Shown here piece by piece: positions 25,126 to 33,551 of a DNA stretch of 45,018 nucleotides (its first letter is position 1; each line of letters opens with the position of its first letter). Both the position numbers and the translations under genes were made by a program. The notes under the pieces are model-generated. The model had not been told where the DNA came from, ran no database searches, and saw only the letters and a program-made list of their open reading frames with translations. Source of the stretch: Desulfobacteraceae bacterium (lineage in GTDB: Bacteria > Desulfobacterota > Desulfobacteria > Desulfobacterales > Desulfosalsimonadaceae); NCBI GenBank assembly GCA_011389515.1, contig JAABUA010000023.1, positions 1-45,018 on the forward strand, written 5' to 3'.

Positions 25126-26603
25126 TTTTTCGCATTCTGGCAGGGGTGATTGGCCTTTTGTTTCTGAACATCGGCCTGGGATTCATGGCTTTTCCCGATA
25201 TACTGGCAACGGCGTTTTTTGTCCAGCCGGCACATGCCCAGGGGCTGAACGCTATCCGGGGTGATTTTGGCGGCCTTTTCCTGGGAATGAGCTTCTTCTG
25301 CTTTCTGGGGGCAACCGCCGGTAAAGCCCGCTGGCTTGTCGTTCCTGTTGTTTTTCTGCTTTTTATTATTGTCGGGCGAATGGTCAGCCTGGGCCTGGAC
25401 GGCTATTCTGCGGCAGGCGCACAATCCATTATGCTTGAGGTCGTTTTCGTCATCGTTTTGACAGCCGCAATCGCGGTGTTGGTGCGAAAATACGAACCCG
25501 GGCAAAACGACTTCCGCCCGGGGGAAATGATCAACGCCAGGGTCCTGGCCGTTGTGGCGGCAGTCGCCGTGATCCTTGCCGGCCTGGTTTTCTCCCAGAA
25601 GCAAATCGGACTGACCCTGGCACGTTTTATTGCCAATGATTTCATGACGTCCAATGTCATCGATGATCTGCCAGACGGGCTCCACGTGGCCCTTATCGGT
25701 TCCGGGGCGCCCCTGACCGATCCCCGGCGGGCCTCCCCCTGCACCGCGATCATCGCCGGCAGGAACCTTTACATTATCGACGCCGGACCGAGCAGTGTAA
25801 GGAAGCTGGAGGTCATGCGGTTTAAGCCTGAAAATATCACGGCGATACTGTTGACCCATTTTCACTCCGATCATATCGGAGATTTGGGGGAACTCCTGCT
25901 GAAACGATGGGCCGGCGGTGCAATGGAGCGTCCGCTGGATATTTACGGGCCCACCGGCGTGGAAACCGTTGTCAGTGGGTTTCACCTGGCCTATTCCCTT
26001 GACGCCGAATACCGGGTGTCGCATCATGGCCCTGAAGTGGTGCCCCCTGCCGGCGCCGGCGGTGTGGCCAGGGAGTTTCTTTTTGCTTCCGGGCAAACGG
26101 AAAAGGTCATCATCGATGAGGACGGACTCACGGTGACGGCTTTTGTCGTCGATCATGAACCGGTACATCCGGCGGTGGGGTATCGCTTCGATTACAAGGG
26201 GCGTTCCGTGGTCGTCAGCGGGGATACCGTGCCCGTGGAACCGCTTTCCCGCCAGGCATGGGGCGCCGAAATACTGGTTATGGAAGCGCTTCAGCCCTCC
26301 ATGGCCGGGGTTCTTGCGGAGGTGGCCAGAAAAAACGGACGCCCCAACAATGCCCGTATTTTTGAGGACATACTGCTGTATCACACCTCTCCGGAGGATG
26401 CGGCCCGGATCGCCAGCGAAGCGGATACGAGGCATCTGCTGTTGACCCATATTCTGCCCCCGCTTCCGGTATCGAGCCTCAAGCCGGTTTTCCTGGGGAA
26501 TGCCAGAAAGTTCTTTTCCGGACCGATCACCATCGGGGAGGACGGCATGCTCTTCTCCCTGCCTGCTGGCAGCGCCAAAATAGAGAAAAAATGGCTTTTG
26601 TGA
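25122..26603 (+). CDS. Four-helix membrane domain fused to a metallo-beta-lactamase-fold hydrolase
   Basis: 493 residues. The first about 125 residues form four membrane helices with GLGFMAFPDILA, resembling DUF4345-type small membrane proteins. A further hydrophobic helix (about 140-158) precedes the metallo-beta-lactamase-fold domain (about 185-480). That domain has the metal motif THFHSDHIGD (His246, His248, Asp250, His251), GSGAPLTDPRRASPCTAI, VVSGDTVP and a late histidine in LLTHILPP, a pattern like RNase Z / arylsulfatase-type hydrolases. The catalytic domain probably faces the periplasm (inference). Coupled to the DJ-1-like gene by a four-base overlap. Confidence 0.82.
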   Translation: MIFRILAGVIGLLFLNIGLGFMAFPDILATAFFVQPAHAQGLNAIRGDFGGLFLGMSFFCFLGATAGKARWLVVPVVFLLFIIVGRMVSLGLDGYSAAGAQSIMLEVVFVIVLTAAIAVLVRKYEPGQNDFRPGEMINARVLAVVAAVAVILAGLVFSQKQIGLTLARFIANDFMTSNVIDDLPDGLHVALIGSGAPLTDPRRASPCTAIIAGRNLYIIDAGPSSVRKLEVMRFKPENITAILLTHFHSDHIGDLGELLLKRWAGGAMERPLDIYGPTGVETVVSGFHLAYSLDAEYRVSHHGPEVVPPAGAGGVAREFLFASGQTEKVIIDEDGLTVTAFVVDHEPVHPAVGYRFDYKGRSVVVSGDTVPVEPLSRQAWGAEILVMEALQPSMAGVLAEVARKNGRPNNARIFEDILLYHTSPEDAARIASEADTRHLLLTHILPPLPVSSLKPVFLGNARKFFSGPITIGEDGMLFSLPAGSAKIEKKWLL

Positions 26604-26609
26604 TAAAGT

Positions 26610-26637
26610 CCAGGAATTTATTTCCAGGAATTTATTT
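26610..26637 (+). repeat. 14-bp perfect tandem duplication
   Basis: CCAGGAATTTATTT at 26610-26623 is repeated exactly at 26624-26637, seven bases after the stop of the metallo-beta-lactamase-fold gene. Confidence 0.65.
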
Positions 26638-26690
26638 CTTGGAGGCCAAACGGAAATAGGATAGATTATATTTCGTCAAATGAGTACAAG

Positions 26691-26729
26691 CTATCTAAAA
26701 AAAAGCTTTTGCCCCAATATCTTCGTTAG
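26691..26729 (-). repeat. Degraded fragment of palindromic element family C
   Basis: CTATCT...GCCCCAATATCTTCGTTAG is a diverged reverse-orientation match to the C-family right arm (compare 17733-17775). It lies in the gap before the DUF362 gene and is followed by an AATCGAAATCG simple repeat. Confidence 0.5.
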
Positions 26730-26784
26730 ACAATCGAAATCGCAATCCAGACATACTACATTGTAATTGAACAAGGACAGCGCC

Positions 26785-28005
26785 ATGACCGATAACGGGT
26801 TTTCAAGAAGGGATTTTTTGAAATTTTCAGGAGTTCTGGCCGGAGCTGTTTTTCTTCCCGCCTGTGCCAACAGCATGAAAAAAATGGAGGCCGAGCTCGC
26901 GGTCATGCCGGTCGATGACGCCTGGACGCCTCATGTGGCGAGCGCATGGATTCCAAAAGGGGAGCATGGAAACGCCTATGGAGTGTTCAAAAAAACCATG
27001 GAGGCTTCCACGGATTTTTCCTGGTTGTCCAGCGGGGATAGCGTATTTATTAAACTATCGATGAACTCTTCCAACCCGTTCCCGGCTACGAGCGATCCTT
27101 GGGCATTGGCTTTTTTAATACGCCTTCTGCAGGAAAAGGGGGCTGGACGGATCATGGCGGGCGATTCCAGCGGCATGGAAAGCGTTCACTGGACACGAGA
27201 CAGCCAAAAAGGGTCTTCCCGGGAGTGCTGTAAAAAGGCCGGGCTAATGGATGCGATTGTACAAAACGGCGCAGAACCGGTATTTTTCGAGGAAGCGGGC
27301 TATGATGCCTACATCCCCCTCTATCCCAAAGAACCCCATCACTGGCGGGAACCCCTGTGGATATCAGCAGTTGTAAAGGAATCGGACCATATCATTTATC
27401 TGGCACGTGTGAGTTCGCATATCATGGGGGATATTACCTCCGGCATGAAAATCGGCGTGGGTTTTTTGCGGGAAGACAGCAGAAAAGCGTTTCACCGTGG
27501 GGGAGACAATTTCTACGCAATGTATGAAGAGATCAACCACGTACCGGAAATCGCATCAAAACTGCGCCTTTCCGTATCGTCCGGGAGAAAGGTCCTTGCC
27601 ACCTTCGGTCCGGACAACGGCCATGTTACCGCTCCGGCCAGCGGCCTTGTCATTGCCTCCGAAGATCTTGTCGCTCACGAGATGCTTTCGTATTCGTGGC
27701 TCCTGTATAACCGGGAGCATGAAACAGGGTTTTTCGATTCGGGCGTCACCGGCCGGCTGACGCGAATGCGTTCCCCCATTAACCGGGGGTTTGTCTGGTA
27801 CACATGGCGGGACGGCGGATTTTTTCAAACGCCTAAAATTCCCATGTTCATCGCCGGAAATATCTATGCGCACCCTTCTATTATAAATGCCATGAACCGG
27901 AAAGGCGGGCGCCCGGAACGCATTGACTGGGAGCAGGTGAACCCGTCTGCGGAAACCGAAATGATGGCGGATTACATCCGGGACAAAATTGCGGCGGAAA
28001 GCTGA
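26785..28005 (+). CDS. Tat-exported DUF362-family protein (probable lipoprotein)
   Basis: 406 residues from ATG 26785 (AAGGA at 26773-26777). The N-terminus has a twin-arginine motif, SRRDFLKFSG, and the signal ends FLPACANS, a good lipobox, so the mature protein may be a Tat-dependent lipoprotein with Cys32 acylated. The body resembles DUF362 proteins (pattern VFIKLSMNSSNPFPATSD, GAGRIMAGDSSG, HIIYLARVSSHIMGDITSGMK); no ferredoxin-type cysteine cluster is visible. Tat export often implies a cofactor, but none can be named. It is separated from the preceding cassette by about 180 bp with repeats, so is probably its own unit. Confidence 0.78.
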   Translation: MTDNGFSRRDFLKFSGVLAGAVFLPACANSMKKMEAELAVMPVDDAWTPHVASAWIPKGEHGNAYGVFKKTMEASTDFSWLSSGDSVFIKLSMNSSNPFPATSDPWALAFLIRLLQEKGAGRIMAGDSSGMESVHWTRDSQKGSSRECCKKAGLMDAIVQNGAEPVFFEEAGYDAYIPLYPKEPHHWREPLWISAVVKESDHIIYLARVSSHIMGDITSGMKIGVGFLREDSRKAFHRGGDNFYAMYEEINHVPEIASKLRLSVSSGRKVLATFGPDNGHVTAPASGLVIASEDLVAHEMLSYSWLLYNREHETGFFDSGVTGRLTRMRSPINRGFVWYTWRDGGFFQTPKIPMFIAGNIYAHPSIINAMNRKGGRPERIDWEQVNPSAETEMMADYIRDKIAAES

Positions 28006-28122
28006 AAAACAAACGGAAACAGTATGCTTTTCAGAAACACGGAGGTGTCCGTGTAAACCTGGTCCGGTTTCTCGACCGTTTCAAATAGGGCGCATGTTCG
28101 ATAATCGAAATAGGAGTGTATC

Positions 28123-28476
28123 ATGAGATTTCTGCTGCTTCTTGCCATTGTGTCGTCAAAATTTCAAAAGGCCGCAAACACCGATCGGAATTTCAAGAAA
28201 TTTCTGATGGGGCATGAATGTAAAATCGTCATCAAGACCAGGGACGGAAAAAAAGGGAAGCGGTTTGTCTTTGAAAATGGAAAGTTTCGTGCGGACAAAA
28301 ACCTTGACCACTTTGATGCGGCCATGATCTGGAACGACGCTGCAACCGCGTTTGTTTCCATGAAAAAAGGGGAAACCGGGATTACCGAAGCGATTCAGAA
28401 TCACAAGGTGGCCATTGAAGGAAAACTGCACGCGTTTACGTGGTTTGGTGCAGCGATCAATTTCGTGATGCAATAA
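28123..28476 (+). CDS. SCP2-like sterol-carrier-domain protein
   Basis: 117 residues. The pattern FENGKFRADKNLDHFDAAMIWNDA followed by KGETGITEAIQNHKVAIEGK resembles the SCP2 lipid-binding fold, where a strand-rich half is followed by the conserved G.(L/I)..a....i.(V)eG.l element. The first residues are hydrophobic, possibly a short anchor. AGGAG at 28112-28116 gives a well-placed ribosome site. Element A2 begins four bases after its stop. A role in binding fatty or sterol-like molecules is an inference from the fold. Confidence 0.65.
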   Translation: MRFLLLLAIVSSKFQKAANTDRNFKKFLMGHECKIVIKTRDGKKGKRFVFENGKFRADKNLDHFDAAMIWNDAATAFVSMKKGETGITEAIQNHKVAIEGKLHAFTWFGAAINFVMQ

Positions 28477-28480
28477 TGAT

Positions 28481-28608
28481 GACGACTTCGCAAAAAGCCC
28501 AATATCTGCGTTACGCGCAATTTCCGAAGAATCTCACGTACGGCTAAGTACGCTCAGTTCTTCAAAAAATTGCGCAAGCCTTGATCTTGGACTTTTTTCA
28601 AAGTCGTC
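28481..28608. repeat. Palindromic element, family A, copy 2 (MITE-like)
   Basis: 128 bp with perfect 8-bp terminal inverted repeats (GACGACTT / AAGTCGTC) and longer imperfect arms (TCTGCGTTACGCGCAATTT against AAAATTGCGCAAGCC). It is flanked on both sides by the 9-bp direct repeat AATAATGAT (28472-28480 and 28609-28617), as expected for a target-site duplication. The left copy of that repeat covers the SCP2-like stop codon. It matches copy A1 at 7519-7665. Confidence 0.82.
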
Positions 28609-28614
28609 AATAAT

Positions 28615-28775
28615 GATGAACTCGTAAAAAGTCACAAGATATGTAACAGATGGCTAAGTTAAAAGTTCCATATACAAGGCGTAGCAATTTTTCATACGCG
28701 AAGGCATACAAGTAGTATGTTGAGCGGATGAAAAATTGTTACAACGCAGTAGATGGTACTTTTAACGACGCCATC
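28615..28775. repeat. Palindromic element, family B, copy 1 (MITE-like)
   Basis: 161 bp with GATG...CATC ends. The inner arms AACAATTTTTCAT-type sequence and TGAAAAATTGTTAC are inverted repeats, as are AGTTAAAAGTTCCAT and ATGGTACTTTTAACG. It matches the copy at 37073-37232 nearly base for base, apart from a few differences near the centre. Direct repeats of AATAATGA occur at both ends (about 28609 and 28776). It follows element A2 directly. Confidence 0.82.
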
Positions 28776-28819
28776 AATAATGAAAGCAGTCCAATAAATG
28801 AATCGATTGCGGAGGCGAC

Positions 28820-30115
28820 ATGTCATACTGGACGCATGAATATTTGTTGAAAACATACGGCGGTCCCATGGTGCAGGCGGAATACATACGGGACGTGGCA
28901 AAGCCGTTTTTTGTTCCAAAGGTGTTTTCCGGGTTTAACCTTTTTCTCGACAAATCGCAGCTGCTGCCGGATGCCGTGGATTTGATCGCAAGGGAGAGCC
29001 GGTCCAAAAAGGCGTTTATCGTCACGGATGAATATGCCCAGCGGTTTGCCGCCAAAATCAAAAGCCCTTATGAAAAGCGTCATGGCTTCCGGTTTGACAT
29101 GTGGGCCAAGGCACAACCCGACGCGCCTATTGAAACCGTGAAGGATTGTGCCGCGCAGATTCGCCGGTACGAGCCGGACCTGATCTTTGCGCTGGGAGGC
29201 GGGTCGGCCATGGACACCGCCAAGGCGGCCTGGCTTCTCTACGAACATCCCGGCGTAAACATTGAAACCCTGAGCCCCCTGGTCCCCCTGAACCTGCGCC
29301 GCAAGGCCAGGTTTGTGGCCATCCCCACCACCAGCGGGACAGGTTCAGAAGTATCGGGAGTTGCGGTCATCTCTTTTCCGGATGGGGTCAAGCTCCCTAT
29401 CGGGGGGGCGCTCCCGGAATTCGTTCCGGATTATGCGATTCTCGACCCGACGCTTACGGCCGGCATGCCGCCGGAACTCACGGCCGGCACCGGCGGAGAT
29501 GCCCTTGCCCACGCCATTGACGGGTTCATGGCCCCGAAATCCGACGAGATCAACCAGGCCATCGCGCTCAAGTCCATCGAGATCATTTTTGAGTGGCTGC
29601 CCCGCGCATACGCGGATGGAAACGACATTATGGCCCGGATGAAAATGCAGCAGGCAGCCATGATGGCCGGCATCCCGCTGACAAACGGTGGTTCCGGCAT
29701 TTCGCACGCGTTGGGCCATACCATCGGCGGATTGTTTCACATCCATCACGGTATGATGGTACTCTTGTTCATCCCCTATGAGCTCCAAGTCTATTCGAGA
29801 GTGACCGACCGACATCTGAAACTCTGCGATATACTGGGCGTCCGTGACCCGGGGAGCAGCGAAAAGAGCCTCTTGAACCTGATCGAAAAGATCCGCGCGC
29901 TGATGAAAGCGGTAAACGTTCCCATCGGGCTGAAGGATGCCGATGTGCCCCTTGCCGACCTGGAAAAGAATCTCGATTTCATACTGGGGCAGGCGCCGAC
30001 GGATCCGGCATTTTACTTTGCGTGGTATGACCTGACCCGGGCGCAGCTCAAGGATGTTTTTTTGGCCGCACACGAAGGAAGGTTGCTGGACATGAATTCG
30101 GATATATGGAGGTAG
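28820..30115 (+). CDS. Iron-containing (group III) alcohol dehydrogenase
   Basis: 431 residues of the Fe-dependent ADH family: NAD-binding FALGGGSAMDTAKAAWLL, AIPTTSGTGSEVSGVAVI, the metal aspartate/histidine region GGDALAHAIDGFMAPKSDE, and the histidine-rich HALGHTIGGLFHIHHGM. It should interconvert primary alcohols and aldehydes with NAD(P)H. An N-terminal extension of about 35 residues precedes the core. GGAGG (28811-28815) marks the start. The aldehyde:ferredoxin oxidoreductase gene starts six bases after its stop, so the two probably work in series: alcohol to aldehyde to acid. Confidence 0.93.
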   Translation: MSYWTHEYLLKTYGGPMVQAEYIRDVAKPFFVPKVFSGFNLFLDKSQLLPDAVDLIARESRSKKAFIVTDEYAQRFAAKIKSPYEKRHGFRFDMWAKAQPDAPIETVKDCAAQIRRYEPDLIFALGGGSAMDTAKAAWLLYEHPGVNIETLSPLVPLNLRRKARFVAIPTTSGTGSEVSGVAVISFPDGVKLPIGGALPEFVPDYAILDPTLTAGMPPELTAGTGGDALAHAIDGFMAPKSDEINQAIALKSIEIIFEWLPRAYADGNDIMARMKMQQAAMMAGIPLTNGGSGISHALGHTIGGLFHIHHGMMVLLFIPYELQVYSRVTDRHLKLCDILGVRDPGSSEKSLLNLIEKIRALMKAVNVPIGLKDADVPLADLEKNLDFILGQAPTDPAFYFAWYDLTRAQLKDVFLAAHEGRLLDMNSDIWR

Positions 30116-30121
30116 GCGTTT

Positions 30122-31960
30122 ATGAAAGGCTGTTTTGGAAAATATCTGAAGATCGACCTGACAAACCGGCAGACCGAAGAAATACCCATCAGTGAAGAGG
30201 ACCTGAACCGTTTTATCGGCGGGTCCACGCTGGCGGCCAGGCTTATTTTTCCCGTTGTCACGTCCGGATTCGACCCCTTGTCCCCTGAAAACCCGCTGGT
30301 TTTCGCCGCGGGTCCGTTCACGGGGTCCAATGTGCCCATGGTCAGCCGGGCTTCGGTGTGCGGTATTTCCCCGGCTACCGGCCTTTGGGGGGAGGCGACC
30401 ACCGGCGGGAAGTTCCCGGTTCGGCTCAAGGCGACCGGCTTTGACGGCATCATGATCACCGGGTGTTCGGACGGGCCGGTGTATGTCCTTGTCAATGAAG
30501 GAAACATTGAAATCAAAGAGGCATCGCATCTTTGGGGGAAAGACATTTATGAAACCCAGACGATCATAAAAAAGGAAACCGACGCCAGGGTCTCTGTGGC
30601 GTGCATCGGTGCTGCCGGTGAAAACCGGATTCCCTTCGCCACCATTATGAACGATGAGGGGCGGGCTGCAGGCCGGTGCGGCATGGGCGCGTTGATGGGG
30701 TCGAAAAATCTGAAGGCCTTGGCGGTCTCAGGGAATCAAAAAGCCCCGATCGCAAACCCGGAGCAATTGAAATCAATTATCACCGAAGCGCGCGACTGCA
30801 TCAACAGCAATGGCAACACCAACGCCTACCGGCTCTATGGGACCAATTTTTATCTGGATCTGGCAATGCGCTTAGGCGACACGCCGGCAAAATACTTCAC
30901 CAAAAGCGTTTTCCCGGCCGCCAAACTGCATGGTCCGGCCTTTCGAACCCGGTACACAATGAACAATTTTGCATGCACGGGCTGCCCCATTGGATGCGGA
31001 AGGGTCATCAAAAATTTCAGCGACGATATCCGGCAGGTGGACGGCCCGGAATACGAGACAGTCGCGGCATTCGGCCCTTTGTGCATGAATTTTGACATCG
31101 ATTCGGTGGTGCGGGCAAATCATCTGTGCAACCGCCACGGCATGGATACCATTTCCACCGGCGTGGCCATTGCTTTTGCCATGTACCTGTTTGAAAAAGG
31201 CATCCTGACCGAAGAGATGGCCGGCATGGAAATTCCGTGGGGGGACAGCGGTGTGGTGTTGACCCTTGCCGATTTGATGATTCGGCAGGAGGGGATCGGC
31301 AAACTTCTCGGCCGGGGCGTCAAGAAAATGGCAGAGGAACTGGGGGTAGACCCCGAAGAGGCCGCACATGTCAAGGGGCTTGAAATCCCCATGCACGACC
31401 CCAGGGCCTACCAGGGGGCCGCACTCACATATGCCGTGGGGCCGAGGGGCGCCTGTCATTTAAAGGGGAGTTTCTACAGCCTGGATGCGCCGGGAACCGA
31501 GGTCGGCCTTGATGTGGGCATCACGTTTTCCGATAAGAACGACCCCGCCCAAAAAGGCGCGATGTCGGCAAAGATTTTATGGTTTTGCGAACTCTACAAC
31601 AGTTTACCCCTGTGCCAGTTTTCGCCCCTGCCCGCTGCAATGATTGCAAAGGCCCTGTTTTCCATTACAGGCAGAAATACCCATCCCATGGACCTTCTTG
31701 TATTCGGTGAGCGTTCACTGAATATCAAGCGGGCGATCAATAATATCCTTGGCGTTACCCGCGCACATGACAAGCTGCCGGCAATCGCGCGGCGTCCCTT
31801 GCAGGAAGGCGCTACTGCCGGCATGGAGCCGGACATGGACCGGATGCTCAAAGAATTCTATGAGGTATGTCAGTGGGATTGGGAAACCGGAATGCCATCC
31901 CGGTCCAGGCTGGATGAAACAGGTCTTCCATGGGTCGCCAGGGAGCTGTACGGGGGATAA
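30122..31960 (+). CDS. Aldehyde:ferredoxin oxidoreductase (tungsten type)
   Basis: 612 residues of the AOR family, which oxidises aldehydes to carboxylic acids (or the reverse) with ferredoxin, using a tungsto-bispterin cofactor and one 4Fe-4S cluster. The cluster ligands are visible: Cys285, Cys288 and Cys292 in CTGCPIGCGR and Cys498 in LPLCQF. GSKNLKALAVSG and AAGRCGMGALMG are pterin-side motifs, and the opening KYLKIDLTN is typical. It lies directly downstream of the Fe-ADH. Electrons from AOR would go to low-potential ferredoxin, useful in a strict anaerobe. The aldehyde specificity cannot be read. Confidence 0.94.
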   Translation: MKGCFGKYLKIDLTNRQTEEIPISEEDLNRFIGGSTLAARLIFPVVTSGFDPLSPENPLVFAAGPFTGSNVPMVSRASVCGISPATGLWGEATTGGKFPVRLKATGFDGIMITGCSDGPVYVLVNEGNIEIKEASHLWGKDIYETQTIIKKETDARVSVACIGAAGENRIPFATIMNDEGRAAGRCGMGALMGSKNLKALAVSGNQKAPIANPEQLKSIITEARDCINSNGNTNAYRLYGTNFYLDLAMRLGDTPAKYFTKSVFPAAKLHGPAFRTRYTMNNFACTGCPIGCGRVIKNFSDDIRQVDGPEYETVAAFGPLCMNFDIDSVVRANHLCNRHGMDTISTGVAIAFAMYLFEKGILTEEMAGMEIPWGDSGVVLTLADLMIRQEGIGKLLGRGVKKMAEELGVDPEEAAHVKGLEIPMHDPRAYQGAALTYAVGPRGACHLKGSFYSLDAPGTEVGLDVGITFSDKNDPAQKGAMSAKILWFCELYNSLPLCQFSPLPAAMIAKALFSITGRNTHPMDLLVFGERSLNIKRAINNILGVTRAHDKLPAIARRPLQEGATAGMEPDMDRMLKEFYEVCQWDWETGMPSRSRLDETGLPWVARELYGG

Positions 31961-31971
31961 CCCGCACCAAA

Positions 31972-32005
31972 ACAGAAAGACCGGGCCTGGACCCGGTCTT
32001 TCTGT
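31972..32005. terminator. Bidirectional hairpin between convergent genes
   Basis: ACAGAAAGACCGGG (31972-31985), loop CCTGGA, then the perfect complement CCCGGTCTTTCTGT (31992-32005): a 14-bp stem. It sits between the convergent AOR and FadL-type genes. The U-rich stretch is within the stem (TCTTTCT) on either strand, so it can act for both. Confidence 0.75.
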
Positions 32006-32033
32006 GTAACGGTTTTGATTGTCCTCAATCAGC

Positions 32034-33326
32034 TTACATGAATTTGTACTGTACCCCAAACGCGCCGAAATAAATGGTTTTTTCGTAATCGACATCGCCT
32101 ACGGGTGATGTGATGTCGTCATCCACGTAGAAAACGCCCCCAATGCCGAAATTGAGATCCAGGTTTGGTCTTAATGCATAGGCTCCGCCAAGGCCTATGG
32201 AGTGAGCATCCAGGTTGGGATTTTCCGGCAGGTTGACACTGAAATCCTTGGCGTATCTGCTCTTGAGCCCGATTTTAGTGTACATATAACCTATGCTGCC
32301 TATGAATTCAGGGGTAAAGGCATATTCCATTGCCAATCCAGCGTCAAAACCATTATTAACTTTTTTCTGATCTCCATCCCAGTCCGCATCATTGTTAAAA
32401 TAATACGTCAAGTTAGACTCTGCCCGAAGCTTCGGCAAGAACTGGTGAGAAACCCCCAAACCTAAAGTGGCGGGGTGGTCCTGTCGTCTTGTCATACCGT
32501 CCGTGACTCCAAGGCTTGATAGGGCCATTAAACCTACGGGTTCATTGCTATTTATGGTATAATTATATCGAAGTGCGGTTCGGGTTTCATACCTGGCAGC
32601 AAGCGTTGTGTCTTGGGATAGGGTGTAATTAATACCGAGGATCGCCCCCACGCCTTGAGCATCCCATTCATAGTCGATCTTCGCGGTATAGTCGGGAACC
32701 CCTTGTACATCTGAACCAAAGGTAACACTTCCTTTAGCATCCTGCGAGACGTCAATGTAACGTATCCCCATGGAAAGTGAAAGGTTGTCGGTGGCCTTTA
32801 TAGCCCCGCCGATCATATATCCAGGGCCCATCGCTTCAGCCTCGATTTTTTGGGATAAAATCCTATTATAACCGGCTGCCGGCGGTAAGCCGGGTAGTGC
32901 CTGTGCGCCGATGAGTACTGTCCTCAAAGAACCGTCGTCATAAATGACTTTGCCGCCCCCCACTGTATTGCTGACGCCGAAAAAGAGTGACCATCGACTT
33001 GCATTGTAAAGTGCAAAAAGCCCTGGGACCATAGAGGGTTCATCACTTTCGTATTTGCCTGCAAAAGGACCGGTTTTAATTGTATGCTCGTATAGTTTTG
33101 GAAAATAATGGACGGAAAGGTTGACAAAGCCGCCTTCGTCCATATGGACGGTTCCGGCAGGGTTGTAGAAAACGATATCTGCATAATCCGTGGCCGCGTT
33201 TCGGTTCATGGTCCGGATGTATTCCGCGCTCCAGTTGGTTTTGTTGACAACGCCCCCGGCAAATGCCGATGATGCAAGGACCATCACCAGAAAACATGCC
33301 CCCAGATACCCCCATGTTTTTTTCAT
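32034..33326 (-). CDS. OmpP1/FadL/TodX-family outer-membrane transport protein
   Basis: 430 residues from the ATG at 33326, which is preceded on its strand by AGGAGGATCGTGAA, a strong ribosome site. A signal peptide (MKKTWGYL...ASSAFAGG) is followed by NRNAATDYADIVFYNPAGTV, the hallmark of FadL-type porins, and the C-terminus ends in the beta-strand pattern AFGVQYKFM with a terminal aromatic/hydrophobic residue. These channels admit hydrophobic compounds such as long-chain fatty acids or alkanes. Its placement opposite an alcohol dehydrogenase/AOR pair and near an SCP2-like protein suggests uptake of a related hydrophobic substrate (inference). Confidence 0.9.
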   Translation of the reverse strand: MKKTWGYLGACFLVMVLASSAFAGGVVNKTNWSAEYIRTMNRNAATDYADIVFYNPAGTVHMDEGGFVNLSVHYFPKLYEHTIKTGPFAGKYESDEPSMVPGLFALYNASRWSLFFGVSNTVGGGKVIYDDGSLRTVLIGAQALPGLPPAAGYNRILSQKIEAEAMGPGYMIGGAIKATDNLSLSMGIRYIDVSQDAKGSVTFGSDVQGVPDYTAKIDYEWDAQGVGAILGINYTLSQDTTLAARYETRTALRYNYTINSNEPVGLMALSSLGVTDGMTRRQDHPATLGLGVSHQFLPKLRAESNLTYYFNNDADWDGDQKKVNNGFDAGLAMEYAFTPEFIGSIGYMYTKIGLKSRYAKDFSVNLPENPNLDAHSIGLGGAYALRPNLDLNFGIGGVFYVDDDITSPVGDVDYEKTIYFGAFGVQYKFM

Positions 33327-33441
33327 TTCACGATCCTCCTGTTTGTGAATGTCCGCCCGCATAAATGATTTTTGATTATGTTACAGTAACTTGGCATTTT
33401 GCCATAAGAATCCGATATTTTATTTTGATATATATAGTTAT

Positions 33442-33470
33442 TTCATAAGACAATAAAATGGCGAAGTCAA
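33442..33470 (-). promoter_or_regulatory. Putative promoter for the FadL-type gene
   Basis: On the minus strand TTGACT (33470-33465) and TATGAA (33447-33442) are 17 bases apart. Start near 33435, leader about 110 nt. Confidence 0.4.
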
Positions 33471-33551
33471 GAAAAGTCGCATAAAGACGGACTTTTCGAC
33501 AGTTGGTATTTCCGGAAAGACGAACTGCGGCACGCTGTTCGCCAAACACTC

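Noticed and set aside
25056-26450. 464-residue minus-strand open frame opposite the metallo-beta-lactamase-fold gene
   Set aside because: It is antisense to a gene with clear motifs, has Pro/Gly/His/Gln-rich low-quality composition and no recognisable domain.
28037-28054. Small hairpin ACACGGA-GGTG-TCCGTGT after the DUF362 gene as terminator
   Set aside because: Seven-base stem without a T-run; too weak to call.
29345-30529. 394-residue minus-strand open frame spanning the Fe-ADH/AOR junction
   Set aside because: Antisense to two confidently identified genes; no family motifs or ribosome site.
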